A DNA stretch of 64,000 nt, from contig NZ_JAAVVZ010000009.1 of the NCBI RefSeq assembly GCF_023910635.1, positions 1-64,000 of the forward strand, in the 5' to 3' direction. The notes beneath the pieces were generated by a model. That model was not told the DNA's origin, made no database searches, and was given only the letters and a program-made list of their open reading frames with translations. Positions 1-7,821 of the stretch are shown here, piece by piece; position 1 is the stretch's first letter, and each line of letters starts with the position of its first letter. A program made the position numbers and the translations under genes. This DNA is from Sphingorhabdus sp. GTDB lineage: Bacteria; Pseudomonadota; Alphaproteobacteria; Sphingomonadales; Sphingomonadaceae.

Positions 1-903
1 CACGCCCAAATTCTCACGCTTTACCCTGAAATGTTCCCCGGACCGCTGGGGATATCCTTGGCTGGCCGTGCGCTGGAGGAGGGGAAGTGGTCTTGCGCGC
101 CTATTCAGATCCGTGACTTTGCGACGGACAAACATCGGACCGTTGATGATACACCCGCGGGCGGCGGGGCGGGGATGGTATTGCGGGCGGATATTCTGTC
201 GGCGGCAGTGGCGTTTGCGAAACGTGAAATGGCGCAGAAAATGAGGCCCCGCCCCTTTAGGGGAGGGGTTGGGGTGGGGTCTGTCAGTATAACGCGGCCT
301 TTGCTACAAAACCCCACCCCCGGCCCCTCCCCTAAAGGGGAGGGGGGAAGCCCGGCTTTGGCCAGTGTTGGGACTCCCAAATTCTCTTACAATGCGGAAA
401 AGTTGAGCGCTCCAATTATCGCCATGACCCCACGCGGCAAGCCAATCACGCAGGCGCGTATCCGTGAACTTGCGGCAGGCCCCGGCGTAACGGCGCTCTG
501 TGGCCGGTTTGAGGGCTTTGACGAGCGCCTTTTTGATGCGCATCCCGAAATTGAGTTAGTCTCCATGGGCGACATCATCCTGTCGGGCGGCGAAATTGGG
601 GCGTTGATGCTGTTAGACGCTTGCATTCGGCTGCTTCCCGGCGTAATGGGCGCGTCTTCCAGCGGTGACGAGGAATCCTTTGAACAAGGATTGCTTGAAT
701 ATCCGCACTATACCCGACCCAATGATTGGGAAGGGCGTATGATCCCTGAAGTGTTGCGATCGGGGGATCATGCGAAAATAGCTGCTTGGCGGAAACAACA
801 GGCGGAGGAAATCACTCGGTTACGCAGACCGGACCTTTGGGGGCGTTACAAAGACGCCCGGGTTCAGCCTGCCTCTGACGTGCGACAAAAGAATAAGGAT
901 TAA
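1..903 (+). CDS. trmD: tRNA (guanine-N1)-methyltransferase TrmD, 5'-truncated by window edge
   Basis: Transfers methyl from SAM to G37 of tRNAs, which prevents +1 frameshifting. The frame is open from base 1 ([12 protein letters not shown], the usual TrmD start region), so the true start lies left of the window. The knotted SAM-site motif GGGAGM and the later [10 protein letters not shown] and GDIILSGGE segments are all present. The linker between REM (about base 240) and the [10 protein letters not shown] strand is about 56 codons, against roughly 10 in usual TrmD. The extra part is a GC-rich palindromic repeat inserted in frame. Seven bases separate the stop from rplS, matching the classic rpsP-rimM-trmD-rplS operon. 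Function is certain; whether the insertion harms activity is unknown. Confidence 0.96.
   Translation, partial: HAQILTLYPEMFPGPLGISLAGRALEEGKWSCAPIQIRDFATDKHRTVDDTPAGGGAGMVLRADILSAAVAFAKREMAQKMRPRPFRGGVGVGSVSITRPLLQNPTPGPSPKGEGGSPALASVGTPKFSYNAEKLSAPIIAMTPRGKPITQARIRELAAGPGVTALCGRFEGFDERLFDAHPEIELVSMGDIILSGGEIGALMLLDACIRLLPGVMGASSSGDEESFEQGLLEYPHYTRPNDWEGRMIPEVLRSGDHAKIAAWRKQQAEEITRLRRPDLWGRYKDARVQPASDVRQKNKD
243..349. repeat. Palindromic repeat inserted in frame inside trmD
   Basis: Two long arms form an inverted repeat: about 251-280 reads CCCCTTTAGGGGAGGGG then TTGGGGTGGGGT, and about 311-340 is its near reverse complement. Each arm also holds its own small palindrome (CCCCTTTAGGGG). The element has no stop in the trmD frame and is translated as an Arg/Pro/Gly-rich segment. 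It resembles the intergenic REP-like palindromes common in sphingomonads, but here it lies within an essential gene. Confidence 0.85.
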
Positions 904-910
904 ATGGGGC

Positions 911-1303
911 ATGAACCTCATCCAAACACTCGAAGCCGAAGCGATTGCAGCTTTGTCAGAAAACAAAAAAATTCCTGCGTTCCGTGCAGGGGACACCGTC
1001 AAGGTGGGCGTGAAGGTCATCGAAGGTGAGCGCACGCGTATTCAGAATTACGAAGGCGTGTGCATCGCGCGTTCGAACAAGGGCATGGGCTCCAACTTCA
1101 CCGTACGCAAAATGTCGTTCGGTGAGGGCGTTGAGCGCGTATTCCCCTTGTACAGCCCAAACATCGACAGCATCGAAGTCGTCCGTAAGGGCGTCGTGCG
1201 TCGTGCGAAGCTTTACTATCTGCGCGGCCTGACCGGTAAGAAGGCACGTATTGCCGAACGCCGTGACCCGCGTCCTATTAAGACCACCGAGGCTGCCGAA
1301 TAA
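911..1303 (+). CDS. rplS: 50S ribosomal protein L19
   Basis: Structural protein of the large subunit at the 30S/50S interface. The 130-residue product begins [13 protein letters not shown] and carries the L19 core ([22 protein letters not shown], then [21 protein letters not shown]). Its C-terminal tail [13 protein letters not shown] is typical for alphaproteobacteria. It follows trmD by 7 bp and is the last gene of the operon, closed by a strong terminator at 1340-1374. Confidence 0.97.
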   Translation: MNLIQTLEAEAIAALSENKKIPAFRAGDTVKVGVKVIEGERTRIQNYEGVCIARSNKGMGSNFTVRKMSFGEGVERVFPLYSPNIDSIEVVRKGVVRRAKLYYLRGLTGKKARIAERRDPRPIKTTEAAE

Positions 1304-1339
1304 GGCAGGAGCCGCCGAGCGTTCTTAAACCGAACATGA

Positions 1340-1374
1340 AAGGCCGGGCTCCCACAAAGAGCCCGGCCTTTTTT
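1340..1374 (+). terminator. Intrinsic terminator of the trmD-rplS operon
   Basis: A perfect 10-bp stem (GGCCGGGCTC at 1342-1351, GAGCCCGGCC at 1359-1368) with a 7-nt loop is followed by a T-run at 1369-1374. Confidence 0.92.
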
Positions 1375-1412
1375 ATAGTGTGTGCCCCGGCTTTTATAGT
1401 GTGTGCCCCGGC
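1371..1412 (+). repeat. Exact 21-bp tandem duplication
   Basis: The unit starting TTTTATAGTGTGTGCCCCGG occurs twice back to back (1371-1391 and 1392-1412) without mismatch. It spans the terminator T-run and the start of the neighbouring palindromic element, so it looks like a slippage duplication at the element edge. Confidence 0.85.
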
Positions 1413-1482
1413 GCAGGCCGGGGTCCAGACTTAAACGAAGGCTTTCAGCCATAGCTGGACCCCAGCCTTCGCTGGGGAACAC
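1401..1482. repeat. Palindromic intergenic element between rplS and asd
   Basis: A left arm of 28 bp at 1401-1428 (ends GGGGTCCAG) is the inverted near-copy, with 4 mismatches, of a right arm at 1455-1482 (begins CTGGACCCC). Each arm contains a smaller stem. The design matches the family of short dispersed palindromes common in sphingomonad intergenic DNA. It ends just before the asd ribosome-binding site. Confidence 0.8.
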
Positions 1483-1499
1483 AAAAGAAGGAATTGCTT

Positions 1500-2525
1500 A
1501 TGGGTTATCGTATCGTAGTGGCAGGCGCGACGGGCAATGTGGGCCGCGAAGTCGTCAACATCTTGGCCGAACGCGCATTCCCTGCCGACGAGGTCGCTGT
1601 GCTTGCGTCATCGCGCAGCCAAGGTATCGAAATCGAATATGGCGATACGGACAAGATGCTCAAGATCCAGAATATCGAGAATTTCGATTGGACGGGCTGG
1701 GATATGGCGATTTTTGCCATCGGTTCGGAAGCGACCATGAAATACGCGCCGATTGCCGCTGCTGCTGGCTGCGTGGTGATCGATAACAGCTCGCTTTTCC
1801 GGATGGACCCGGATGTTCCCTTGATCGTGCCTGAGGTCAACCCTGACGCAATTGATATCTACAAGCGCAAGAACATCATCGCCAACCCGAACTGTTCAAC
1901 GGCGCAATTGGTCGTCGCGTTGAAGCCGCTACACGATTACGCCAAGATTACCCGCGTTGTCGTATCGACATACCAGTCGGTGTCTGGCGCGGGCAAAGAG
2001 GGCATGGACGAATTGTTCGAACAGAGCCGCAACATATTTGTCGGCGACAGCGCCGATGCCAAGAAGTTCACCAAGCAAATCGCGTTCAACGTCATCCCGC
2101 ACATCGATAGTTTTCTCGAAGATGGCTATACGAAGGAAGAGTGGAAGATGATGGTTGAGGTCAAGAAGATACTCGACCCGAAAATCAAGCTGACGGCGAC
2201 CTGCGTGCGTGTTCCTGTCTTTGTTGGCCATAGCGAAGCGGTGAATATCGAATATGAGCGGGAAATGTCGGCGGAAACCGCGCAGAATATCTTGCGTGAG
2301 GCCCCAGGCATCATGCTCATCGATAAGCGCGAAGACGGTGGCTATACGACCCCGATTGAGGCCGCAGGTGACGATGCGACCTATGTAAGCCGCGTGCGTG
2401 AAGACCCCACAGTGGACAATGGCCTTGCCTTCTGGTGCGTGTCGGATAATCTTCGCAAGGGGGCTGCACTAAATGCGGTGCAGATTGCCGAATTGCTTGG
2501 GCGGCGGCATTTGAAAAAGGGTTAA
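1500..2525 (+). CDS. asd: Aspartate-semialdehyde dehydrogenase
   Basis: NADPH-dependent reduction of aspartyl phosphate, the branch step to Lys/DAP, Met and Thr. The ATG at 1500 is chosen over the in-frame TTG at 1494 because GAAGGA lies about 8 nt upstream of it and the family starts MGYRIVVAGATGNVG. Visible are the Rossmann motif GATGNVG, the catalytic Cys in NPNCSTAQL and the substrate-site segment STYQSVSGAG. At 341 residues it is family length. It is probably monocistronic or co-transcribed with the next gene 3 bp downstream. Confidence 0.96.
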   Translation: MGYRIVVAGATGNVGREVVNILAERAFPADEVAVLASSRSQGIEIEYGDTDKMLKIQNIENFDWTGWDMAIFAIGSEATMKYAPIAAAAGCVVIDNSSLFRMDPDVPLIVPEVNPDAIDIYKRKNIIANPNCSTAQLVVALKPLHDYAKITRVVVSTYQSVSGAGKEGMDELFEQSRNIFVGDSADAKKFTKQIAFNVIPHIDSFLEDGYTKEEWKMMVEVKKILDPKIKLTATCVRVPVFVGHSEAVNIEYEREMSAETAQNILREAPGIMLIDKREDGGYTTPIEAAGDDATYVSRVREDPTVDNGLAFWCVSDNLRKGAALNAVQIAELLGRRHLKKG

Positions 2526-2528
2526 ATT

Positions 2529-3176
2529 ATGGGGCTGCAAGCCGATATATTCTGGTCGTTTCGTAGCCCTTACAGCTATCTCGCCACGCGGCGGTATCGC
2601 GCGCTTTCGGAAGAATATGACCTGACGATAAATTTGCGTCCGGTCTATCCGCTCGCCATCCGCGAACCTGACTTTTTTGAACGCAGTCATCCAAATTGGT
2701 TGCGCTATACCTTTACCGATATGTTCCGCGTCGCGCAATTCCATGGCGTTCCGTTCGGCCCGCCACGGCCCGACCCGATTGTGCAGGATGTGCGGACACG
2801 CAAGATTGCGGACGAGCAGCCCTATATTTTTCGCCTGACCCGGTTGGGCCAAGCGGCGGCGCGGCGCGGCAAGAGCCTTGCCTTTTGCGATGAAGTCTCA
2901 CGGCTGATTTGGGGTGGAGCAGAAAACTGGCATGAGGGCGACCATTTGTCGGGTGCTGCCTTGCGCGCGGGATTGGATTTGGCAGAGCTGGATGCCGAAG
3001 CGATCAGCGACGCAGAGTCGCTTGACGCAGAAATCGCCGCCAACCAAGCCGCACTTGAGGCGGCGGGGCATTGGGGTGTGCCAACCCTCGTTTTCGATGG
3101 CGAACCCTTTTTTGGGCAGGATCGTATCGATATGGCGCTGTGGCGCATGGAGCAAAAAGGCTTGGCTGCGCGTTAG
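2529..3176 (+). CDS. 2-hydroxychromene-2-carboxylate isomerase-like DsbA-family protein
   Basis: A 215-residue DsbA/GST-kappa-fold protein. The start FWSFRSPYSYLA is the signature of HCCA isomerases, where Ser replaces the redox Cys and glutathione is the cofactor. The late segment GVPTLVFDGEPFFGQDRID is the cis-Pro loop of the fold. HCCA isomerases act in naphthalene-type degradation, but no other degradation gene is near, so the actual substrate is unknown. It sits 3 bp after asd. Confidence 0.85.
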   Translation: MGLQADIFWSFRSPYSYLATRRYRALSEEYDLTINLRPVYPLAIREPDFFERSHPNWLRYTFTDMFRVAQFHGVPFGPPRPDPIVQDVRTRKIADEQPYIFRLTRLGQAAARRGKSLAFCDEVSRLIWGGAENWHEGDHLSGAALRAGLDLAELDAEAISDAESLDAEIAANQAALEAAGHWGVPTLVFDGEPFFGQDRIDMALWRMEQKGLAAR

Positions 3177-3212
3177 TCCGGGGCGTGGATTGTTGAAAAT
3201 TGAGTAAGGCTT

Positions 3213-3971
3213 ATGATCACATGCGATAGTTTCCAAGCCGCCGACGGGGTCGAGATCGCGTGGCGCGAGACGGGGCAGGGGCGGCCTTTATTGCTGATAC
3301 ATGGTTTCATGTCCGAAGCCGGCACCAACTGGATAAAATACGGCCATGCTGCTGCGTTGGCCAAAGCGGGATACCGCGTCATCATGCCTGACCTGCGCGC
3401 TCACGGCATAAGTGGCAAACCCCATGATCCCAAATATTATCCACGCGACATTTTGGCAGATGACCAATTTGCGCTGCTTGGGCATTTGGATATCACCGAT
3501 TATGATCTTGGCGGCTATTCGCTTGGCGGACGAACAGTATCGCGGATGCTCGCGCGTGGCGCAGCGCCCAGTAGGGCCGTTATCTCAGGCATGGGGTTGG
3601 AAGGCCTGACTCAGACCGGAAACCGTGGGACGTATTTTCGGCATGTCTTTGACAATTTGGGGCAGCATGAAAAGGGTTCGTCCGCATGGATGGCCGAGGC
3701 TTTCCTGAAAACCACCGGCGGTGATCCGGCAGCATTACGGCATATATTGGATAGCTTTGTCGACACCAATGCGGCAGAAATTGCCAGTTGGACCCTTCCC
3801 GTTGCTGTTGTGTGCGGTGAACAAGATGACGATAATGGCTCTGCGGCGGACCTCGCGGCGCTTTTGCAACATGGGAAGCTGTTTACGGTGCCTGGCAATC
3901 ATATGAGCGCGGTTACCAAGCCAGAACTTGGGATGGCCTTTGTTGCGGCGCTGACGGGTGACCGCTGGTGA
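3213..3971 (+). CDS. Alpha/beta-fold hydrolase
   Basis: A 252-residue cytosolic hydrolase. The oxyanion segment LLLIHGFMSEAG is followed by the nucleophile elbow GGYSLGGRT (Ser). A late Asp in CGEQDDD and a His in PGNHMSAV complete a plausible triad. The substrate cannot be read from sequence. Its stop overlaps the GTG start of the next gene by 4 bp, which indicates translational coupling. Confidence 0.88.
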   Translation: MITCDSFQAADGVEIAWRETGQGRPLLLIHGFMSEAGTNWIKYGHAAALAKAGYRVIMPDLRAHGISGKPHDPKYYPRDILADDQFALLGHLDITDYDLGGYSLGGRTVSRMLARGAAPSRAVISGMGLEGLTQTGNRGTYFRHVFDNLGQHEKGSSAWMAEAFLKTTGGDPAALRHILDSFVDTNAAEIASWTLPVAVVCGEQDDDNGSAADLAALLQHGKLFTVPGNHMSAVTKPELGMAFVAALTGDRW

Positions 3972-4534
3972 CGCGCCCAGTTTTCGACATTCAGCCGGTA
4001 TTGACGGGCGAACGCGTCATGCTGCGGCCGTTATTGACGACGGATTATGACGCGCTCTATGCCGTAGCGTCTGACCCGGAAATTTGGGCGATGCATCCGT
4101 TTCGTGATCGGTACAAAAGGGAAGTCTTTGACGGCTTCTTTGCCGATGCCATGGCATCGCAGGGCGCCTTTGCCATTTTGGATCGCGCGACAAACGAAAT
4201 CATCGGCGGCACGCGCTTTTCCGGTTACGATCCGACAACCGAAGAAATAGAAATCGGCTGGACATTTTTAGCGACCGCATATTGGCGGACGGGCATCAAT
4301 CGCGAAGTGAAGGCGCTGATGCTAAGGCATATATTCCAATTTGTGCGCATTGTTGTGTTTCAGGTCGGCGCAGACAATGTCCGATCGCGCACTGCGGTGG
4401 AGCGATTGGGCGCTACTTTAGTGCGAGAACATAAGCGCCATCATGGCGGGCAGGTGCATGACTACACAAGCTATCATCTGACGCGCGAGGACGCCCTGTC
4501 AGGGGCGTTGGCGACATCTTTGGAGTCTAGGTAG
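3968..4534 (+). CDS. GNAT-family N-acetyltransferase (RimJ/RimL type)
   Basis: Predicted acetyl-CoA-dependent acetyltransferase of 188 residues. It opens TGERVMLRPLLTTDYDALY, the beta1-alpha1 part of RimJ/RimL-like GNATs, and has the EIEIGWTFLATAYWRTGINREVK segment for the acetyl-CoA site. It starts at GTG within the previous stop (GTGA overlap). The acceptor is unknown. Confidence 0.85.
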   Translation: MTRPVFDIQPVLTGERVMLRPLLTTDYDALYAVASDPEIWAMHPFRDRYKREVFDGFFADAMASQGAFAILDRATNEIIGGTRFSGYDPTTEEIEIGWTFLATAYWRTGINREVKALMLRHIFQFVRIVVFQVGADNVRSRTAVERLGATLVREHKRHHGGQVHDYTSYHLTREDALSGALATSLESR

Positions 4535-4536
4535 CC

Positions 4537-5067
4537 ATGCGCAAGGAAACTGCTCTGGAAAGGCGTTTCTGGACGTTCTGGCTGTCCGGCATATTGTTGC
4601 TCGCGGCGTTGGTCGTGATGAATGTCTGGCTGGTCACAGAAGTTGCGCCATTGGGCATCAGCGACCATCAGGCCGCCGGAAATGCGGCGCGCGTTGACAT
4701 CATCCACGCGGGCTGGGCAGCATCGGGTGTGATGGACCTCGCCATCTACAGCATGGAATTGGACCTCATCTTTATCGCGGTTTATGCTTGGGGCGCTTTT
4801 GCGGGCGGACGGATGCTTGCCGCGTCGCCGCACCTTATGGAAGCACGGCTTGGTAAGGTCATCATGGTCGCGGTCGTCGGTTTTGCCATTGCCGATTATG
4901 CTGAGACCATTAGCCAGCTTATTCAGGCGGCAGTTACCGGAGGGCATGATATGCTCTCCGGCGTCGCAGCCACCGCGCGGCCCGTAAAAACGATATTGTT
5001 TTTGGTGACATTCTTCGGCGTGCTGGTCGGCTTGGCGATTCGAAGCTGGAAAAGCCGCGCGCCTTGA
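4537..5067 (+). CDS. Four-helix membrane protein of unknown function
   Basis: A 176-residue inner-membrane protein that I do not recognise by family. Hydrophobic stretches are visible at about residues 12-32 (FWLSGILLLAALVVMNVWLV region), 75-92, 105-125 and 150-170, with a long soluble loop between the first two. It begins 2 bp after the acetyltransferase stop, so it is likely the last gene of that operon. Confidence 0.75.
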   Translation: MRKETALERRFWTFWLSGILLLAALVVMNVWLVTEVAPLGISDHQAAGNAARVDIIHAGWAASGVMDLAIYSMELDLIFIAVYAWGAFAGGRMLAASPHLMEARLGKVIMVAVVGFAIADYAETISQLIQAAVTGGHDMLSGVAATARPVKTILFLVTFFGVLVGLAIRSWKSRAP

Positions 5068-5121
5068 CGCGGAAGACCGGAAGTTTCACCATCGCGCCCT
5101 AATATCTGTCAGGAACCCCAT

Positions 5122-6996
5122 ATGAAAAATCTTGTATCCATTGCCGCTTTGGCATTCGCCACGCTTTGTGTCCCGGGCATCGCCATGGCGCAGGATGTTC
5201 CGGCAACCGCAGCTGCACCCACGGCATCTGATGCCGATGCGTTTGTTGCCCGCGCCGAAAAGGACCTTTTTAACTTCTCCGTCGAAGGGGGCCGTGTCGC
5301 GTGGATTAATTCCACGTACCTTACCGATGACACCGACGCTATCGCCGCGCGTTACGGCGAGATTGGAACAGAAAAGGCGGTTGCGTACGCACTTGAGGCG
5401 GCCAAATATCAGGCGCTTGCCGGCCTGTCTTTTGATACAAAGCGCAAGCTTGATATCTTGCGCGGCGGCATAGTCTTGCCCGCGCCGACCACGCCGGGTG
5501 CAGCGGCGGAACTTGCGACCATATCAACTCAATTGCAGTCCGCTTATGGCAAGGGCCGGGGCACATTGCGCGGTAAGGAAATCAACGGTTCGGATATTGA
5601 GGCCGAAATGGGATCGAACCGCAATCCTGAAGATCTGAAGGAGATGTGGGTAAGCTGGCACAACAATGTCGGCGCGCCAATGGGGCCGGATTACACGCGC
5701 ATGGTGGAAATCGCCAATCAAGGCGCAACCGAGCTTGGCTATGCGGACGTCGGCGCGATGTGGCGGTCTGGCTATGACATGCCAGCCGATGATTTTGCTA
5801 AGTTGACCGACAAATTATGGCTTGAGGTAAAGCCATTATATGACGAGTTGCACACTTATGTCCGCACGCAGCTGAACAAAAAATATGGTGATGCCGTCCA
5901 GTCCAAAACCGGACCAATCCGCGCAGATTTGCTTGGTAATATGTGGGCGCAGGAATGGGGCAATATTTATGACGTTGTCGCGCCTCCTGGAGCGGGCGAC
6001 ATCGGTTATGACATTGGCGAGTTGTTGGTGGCCAAGGGGTATAAGCAGACCGACATGGCGGATTTCAGTGAAATTCGTGGCAAGGCCGAAAAAGATATGG
6101 TGAAGATTGGCGAAGGCTTTTTCTCATCGCTTGGCTTTGCGCCATTGCCAAAAAGCTTTTGGGATCGCGCGCAGTTCATCAAACCTGCCGATCGCGAAGT
6201 CGTCTGCCACGCCTCGGCTTGGAATGTGGACAATGTCGATGATCTGCGCATTAAAATGTGCATCAAGGTCAACACCGACGACTTTGTGACTATCCACCAT
6301 GAACTTGGGCACAATTATTATCAGCGCGCTTATAACAAGCAGCCTTATCTATATTTGAATGGTGCCAATGATGGTTTCCACGAGGCGATTGGCGACGCCA
6401 TCGCTTTGTCGATTACGCCAAATTATCTTGTCCAGATCGGCTTGCTGGATCCGGCCAAGGTCCCCGGCGCGGACAAGGACAATGGCCTGTTGCTGCGTCA
6501 AGCGATGGACAAGGTCGCGTTCCTGCCATTTGGCTTGCTGATCGACAAATGGCGTTGGGGCGTATTCAACGGATCAATCACGCCTACTAACTACAACAAA
6601 GGCTGGACCGATTTGCGCCTGCAATATCAGGGCATTATTCCGCCCGTGGAACGCCCGGCCGACCGTTTTGATGCCGGGGCCAAATATCATATCCCCGGTA
6701 ATACGCCTTATACACGCTATTTCCTTGCCCGCATATTGCAGTTCCAGTTTTACAAGGCCGCTTGCGATATTTCAGGATGGAAAGGACCGCTGCACCGTTG
6801 TTCATTTTACGGCAACAAGGAGGTTGGAGCACGGCTGAACGCAATGCTCGAAATGGGGGCGTCGAAGCCTTGGCCAGATGCGCTTCAGGCATTTACCGGC
6901 ACGCGCGAAATGTCAGGCAAGCCAATGCTTGAATATTTTGCGCCGTTGATGACTTGGCTCAAGACGCAAAATAAGGGCGTGAAAAAGGGCTGGTAG
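5122..6996 (+). CDS. M2-family peptidyl-dipeptidase (ACE-like), exported
   Basis: A 624-residue zinc dipeptidyl carboxypeptidase that cleaves C-terminal dipeptides in the periplasm. A signal peptide (MKNLVSIAALAFATLCVPGIAMA, cut before QDV) is followed by one full M2 domain. The zinc site is HHELGH at residues 392-397, with the third ligand in the downstream GFHEAIGD helix. Length fits single-domain bacterial ACE homologues. It is a stand-alone gene with its own ribosome-binding site, followed by a GC-rich hairpin and a MITE. Confidence 0.93.
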   Translation: MKNLVSIAALAFATLCVPGIAMAQDVPATAAAPTASDADAFVARAEKDLFNFSVEGGRVAWINSTYLTDDTDAIAARYGEIGTEKAVAYALEAAKYQALAGLSFDTKRKLDILRGGIVLPAPTTPGAAAELATISTQLQSAYGKGRGTLRGKEINGSDIEAEMGSNRNPEDLKEMWVSWHNNVGAPMGPDYTRMVEIANQGATELGYADVGAMWRSGYDMPADDFAKLTDKLWLEVKPLYDELHTYVRTQLNKKYGDAVQSKTGPIRADLLGNMWAQEWGNIYDVVAPPGAGDIGYDIGELLVAKGYKQTDMADFSEIRGKAEKDMVKIGEGFFSSLGFAPLPKSFWDRAQFIKPADREVVCHASAWNVDNVDDLRIKMCIKVNTDDFVTIHHELGHNYYQRAYNKQPYLYLNGANDGFHEAIGDAIALSITPNYLVQIGLLDPAKVPGADKDNGLLLRQAMDKVAFLPFGLLIDKWRWGVFNGSITPTNYNKGWTDLRLQYQGIIPPVERPADRFDAGAKYHIPGNTPYTRYFLARILQFQFYKAACDISGWKGPLHRCSFYGNKEVGARLNAMLEMGASKPWPDALQAFTGTREMSGKPMLEYFAPLMTWLKTQNKGVKKGW

Positions 6997-7005
6997 GCAA
7001 AAATA

Positions 7006-7027
7006 GCCCCGCCGCAAATGGCGGGGC
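7006..7027 (+). terminator. GC-rich hairpin after the M2 peptidase gene
   Basis: A perfect 8-bp stem, GCCCCGCC (7006-7013) and GGCGGGGC (7020-7027), with a 6-nt loop lies 10 bp after the stop. Only a weak T-run follows (CGTTTACTTT), so termination may be partial. Confidence 0.65.
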
Positions 7028-7045
7028 CGTTTACTTTGCGGAATT

Positions 7046-7312
7046 TAGGGTCAGGACCTATTAAATCCACCTTCGCGGCGTCAAAATGGCAAAGATATCG
7101 AAGCAAAATGGCCGCCGCAGGCAGTCATTCTGCCTGCAAGGGCATTTTGCTTTGAGATCGAAGCCATTTTGGCGTCCTTCGGATTTGACCCATACTGTCC
7201 ATTGCTACGTTGGCAAAGCTAGACTTAGAACCACTAAGTCCTGCGCTTGCCGCCTGGCACTGAACAAAATGGCCTCAAACCGCGAAGGTGGATTTAATAG
7301 GTCCTGACCCTA
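7046..7312. mobile_element. 267-bp MITE-like element with perfect 33-bp terminal inverted repeats
   Basis: The ends 7046-7078 and 7280-7312 are exact reverse complements, each starting TAGGGTCAGGACC from its outer edge. Inside are nested stems: AAGCAAAATG (7101-7110) with CATTTTGCTT (7143-7152), and GCAGGCAG (7117-7124) with CTGCCTGC (7130-7137). There is no ORF of note. TA at both outer edges may be a target duplication. The right end supplies the TAG stop of the flanking minus-strand gene. Related ends occur at 9934, 22874, 41997 and 48725. Confidence 0.88.
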
Positions 7313-7753
7313 GGCTGTTGGTTTTGCTGCGGACTTCGCCGGTGCGGCCTTCTTCACCGCTGGCTTTGCCCGCGGTGCAGGTTTTGCAGCGGCAGCAGGC
7401 TTTGCAGCAGGCTTGGCCTCTGGCTTCTTCGCAGCAGGCTTTTTCACAGCGGGCTTTGTCGCCGCCGGCTTTGCGCTGCTCGCGGTTTTGCGGTCATATA
7501 CTTTCTTACCGGCGACGGCGGCTGCTGCTGTTGCGATAACTGCGCCAGCCACAGCGGCGGACTTGCCGGGATTTTCCTTGATGACTGTGCCTGCGGTGGC
7601 GGCGGCACTGGAGGCGGAATCTACGGCTGACTTTGCGGTGGTAGTCGCAGTCTCGGCCGCAGACCGCGCCTTACCCGAAAGGGTATCGGTCAGATCGCGC
7701 ACTGTGGTCAAAAGCTTGCTGAACACATCATTTCTTTCGGACTTTCTTGGCAT
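7310..7753 (-). CDS. Ala/Lys/Pro-rich histone-H1-like protein
   Basis: A 147-residue protein of very low complexity. An N-terminal helical part (KLLTTVRDLTDTLSGKARSAAETA) and a short hydrophobic Ala/Val stretch (about residues 70-82) are followed by about 55 residues of AAKPA/KKPA-type repeats. Tails like this bind nucleic acids or span envelopes; the single hydrophobic segment favours an anchored protein with a basic tail. AAGGAGG lies just upstream of the ATG. The TAG stop is the outer end of the MITE, so the present C-terminus may be a product of that insertion. Confidence 0.7.
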   Translation of the reverse strand: MPRKSERNDVFSKLLTTVRDLTDTLSGKARSAAETATTTAKSAVDSASSAAATAGTVIKENPGKSAAVAGAVIATAAAAVAGKKVYDRKTASSAKPAATKPAVKKPAAKKPEAKPAAKPAAAAKPAPRAKPAVKKAAPAKSAAKPTA

Positions 7754-7821
7754 AATCCGTTCCTCCTTGGGTTGTCATGCAAACTTGTTAATCGTTTGGA
7801 ATGGAGTTGGTTCCCGCGTGC

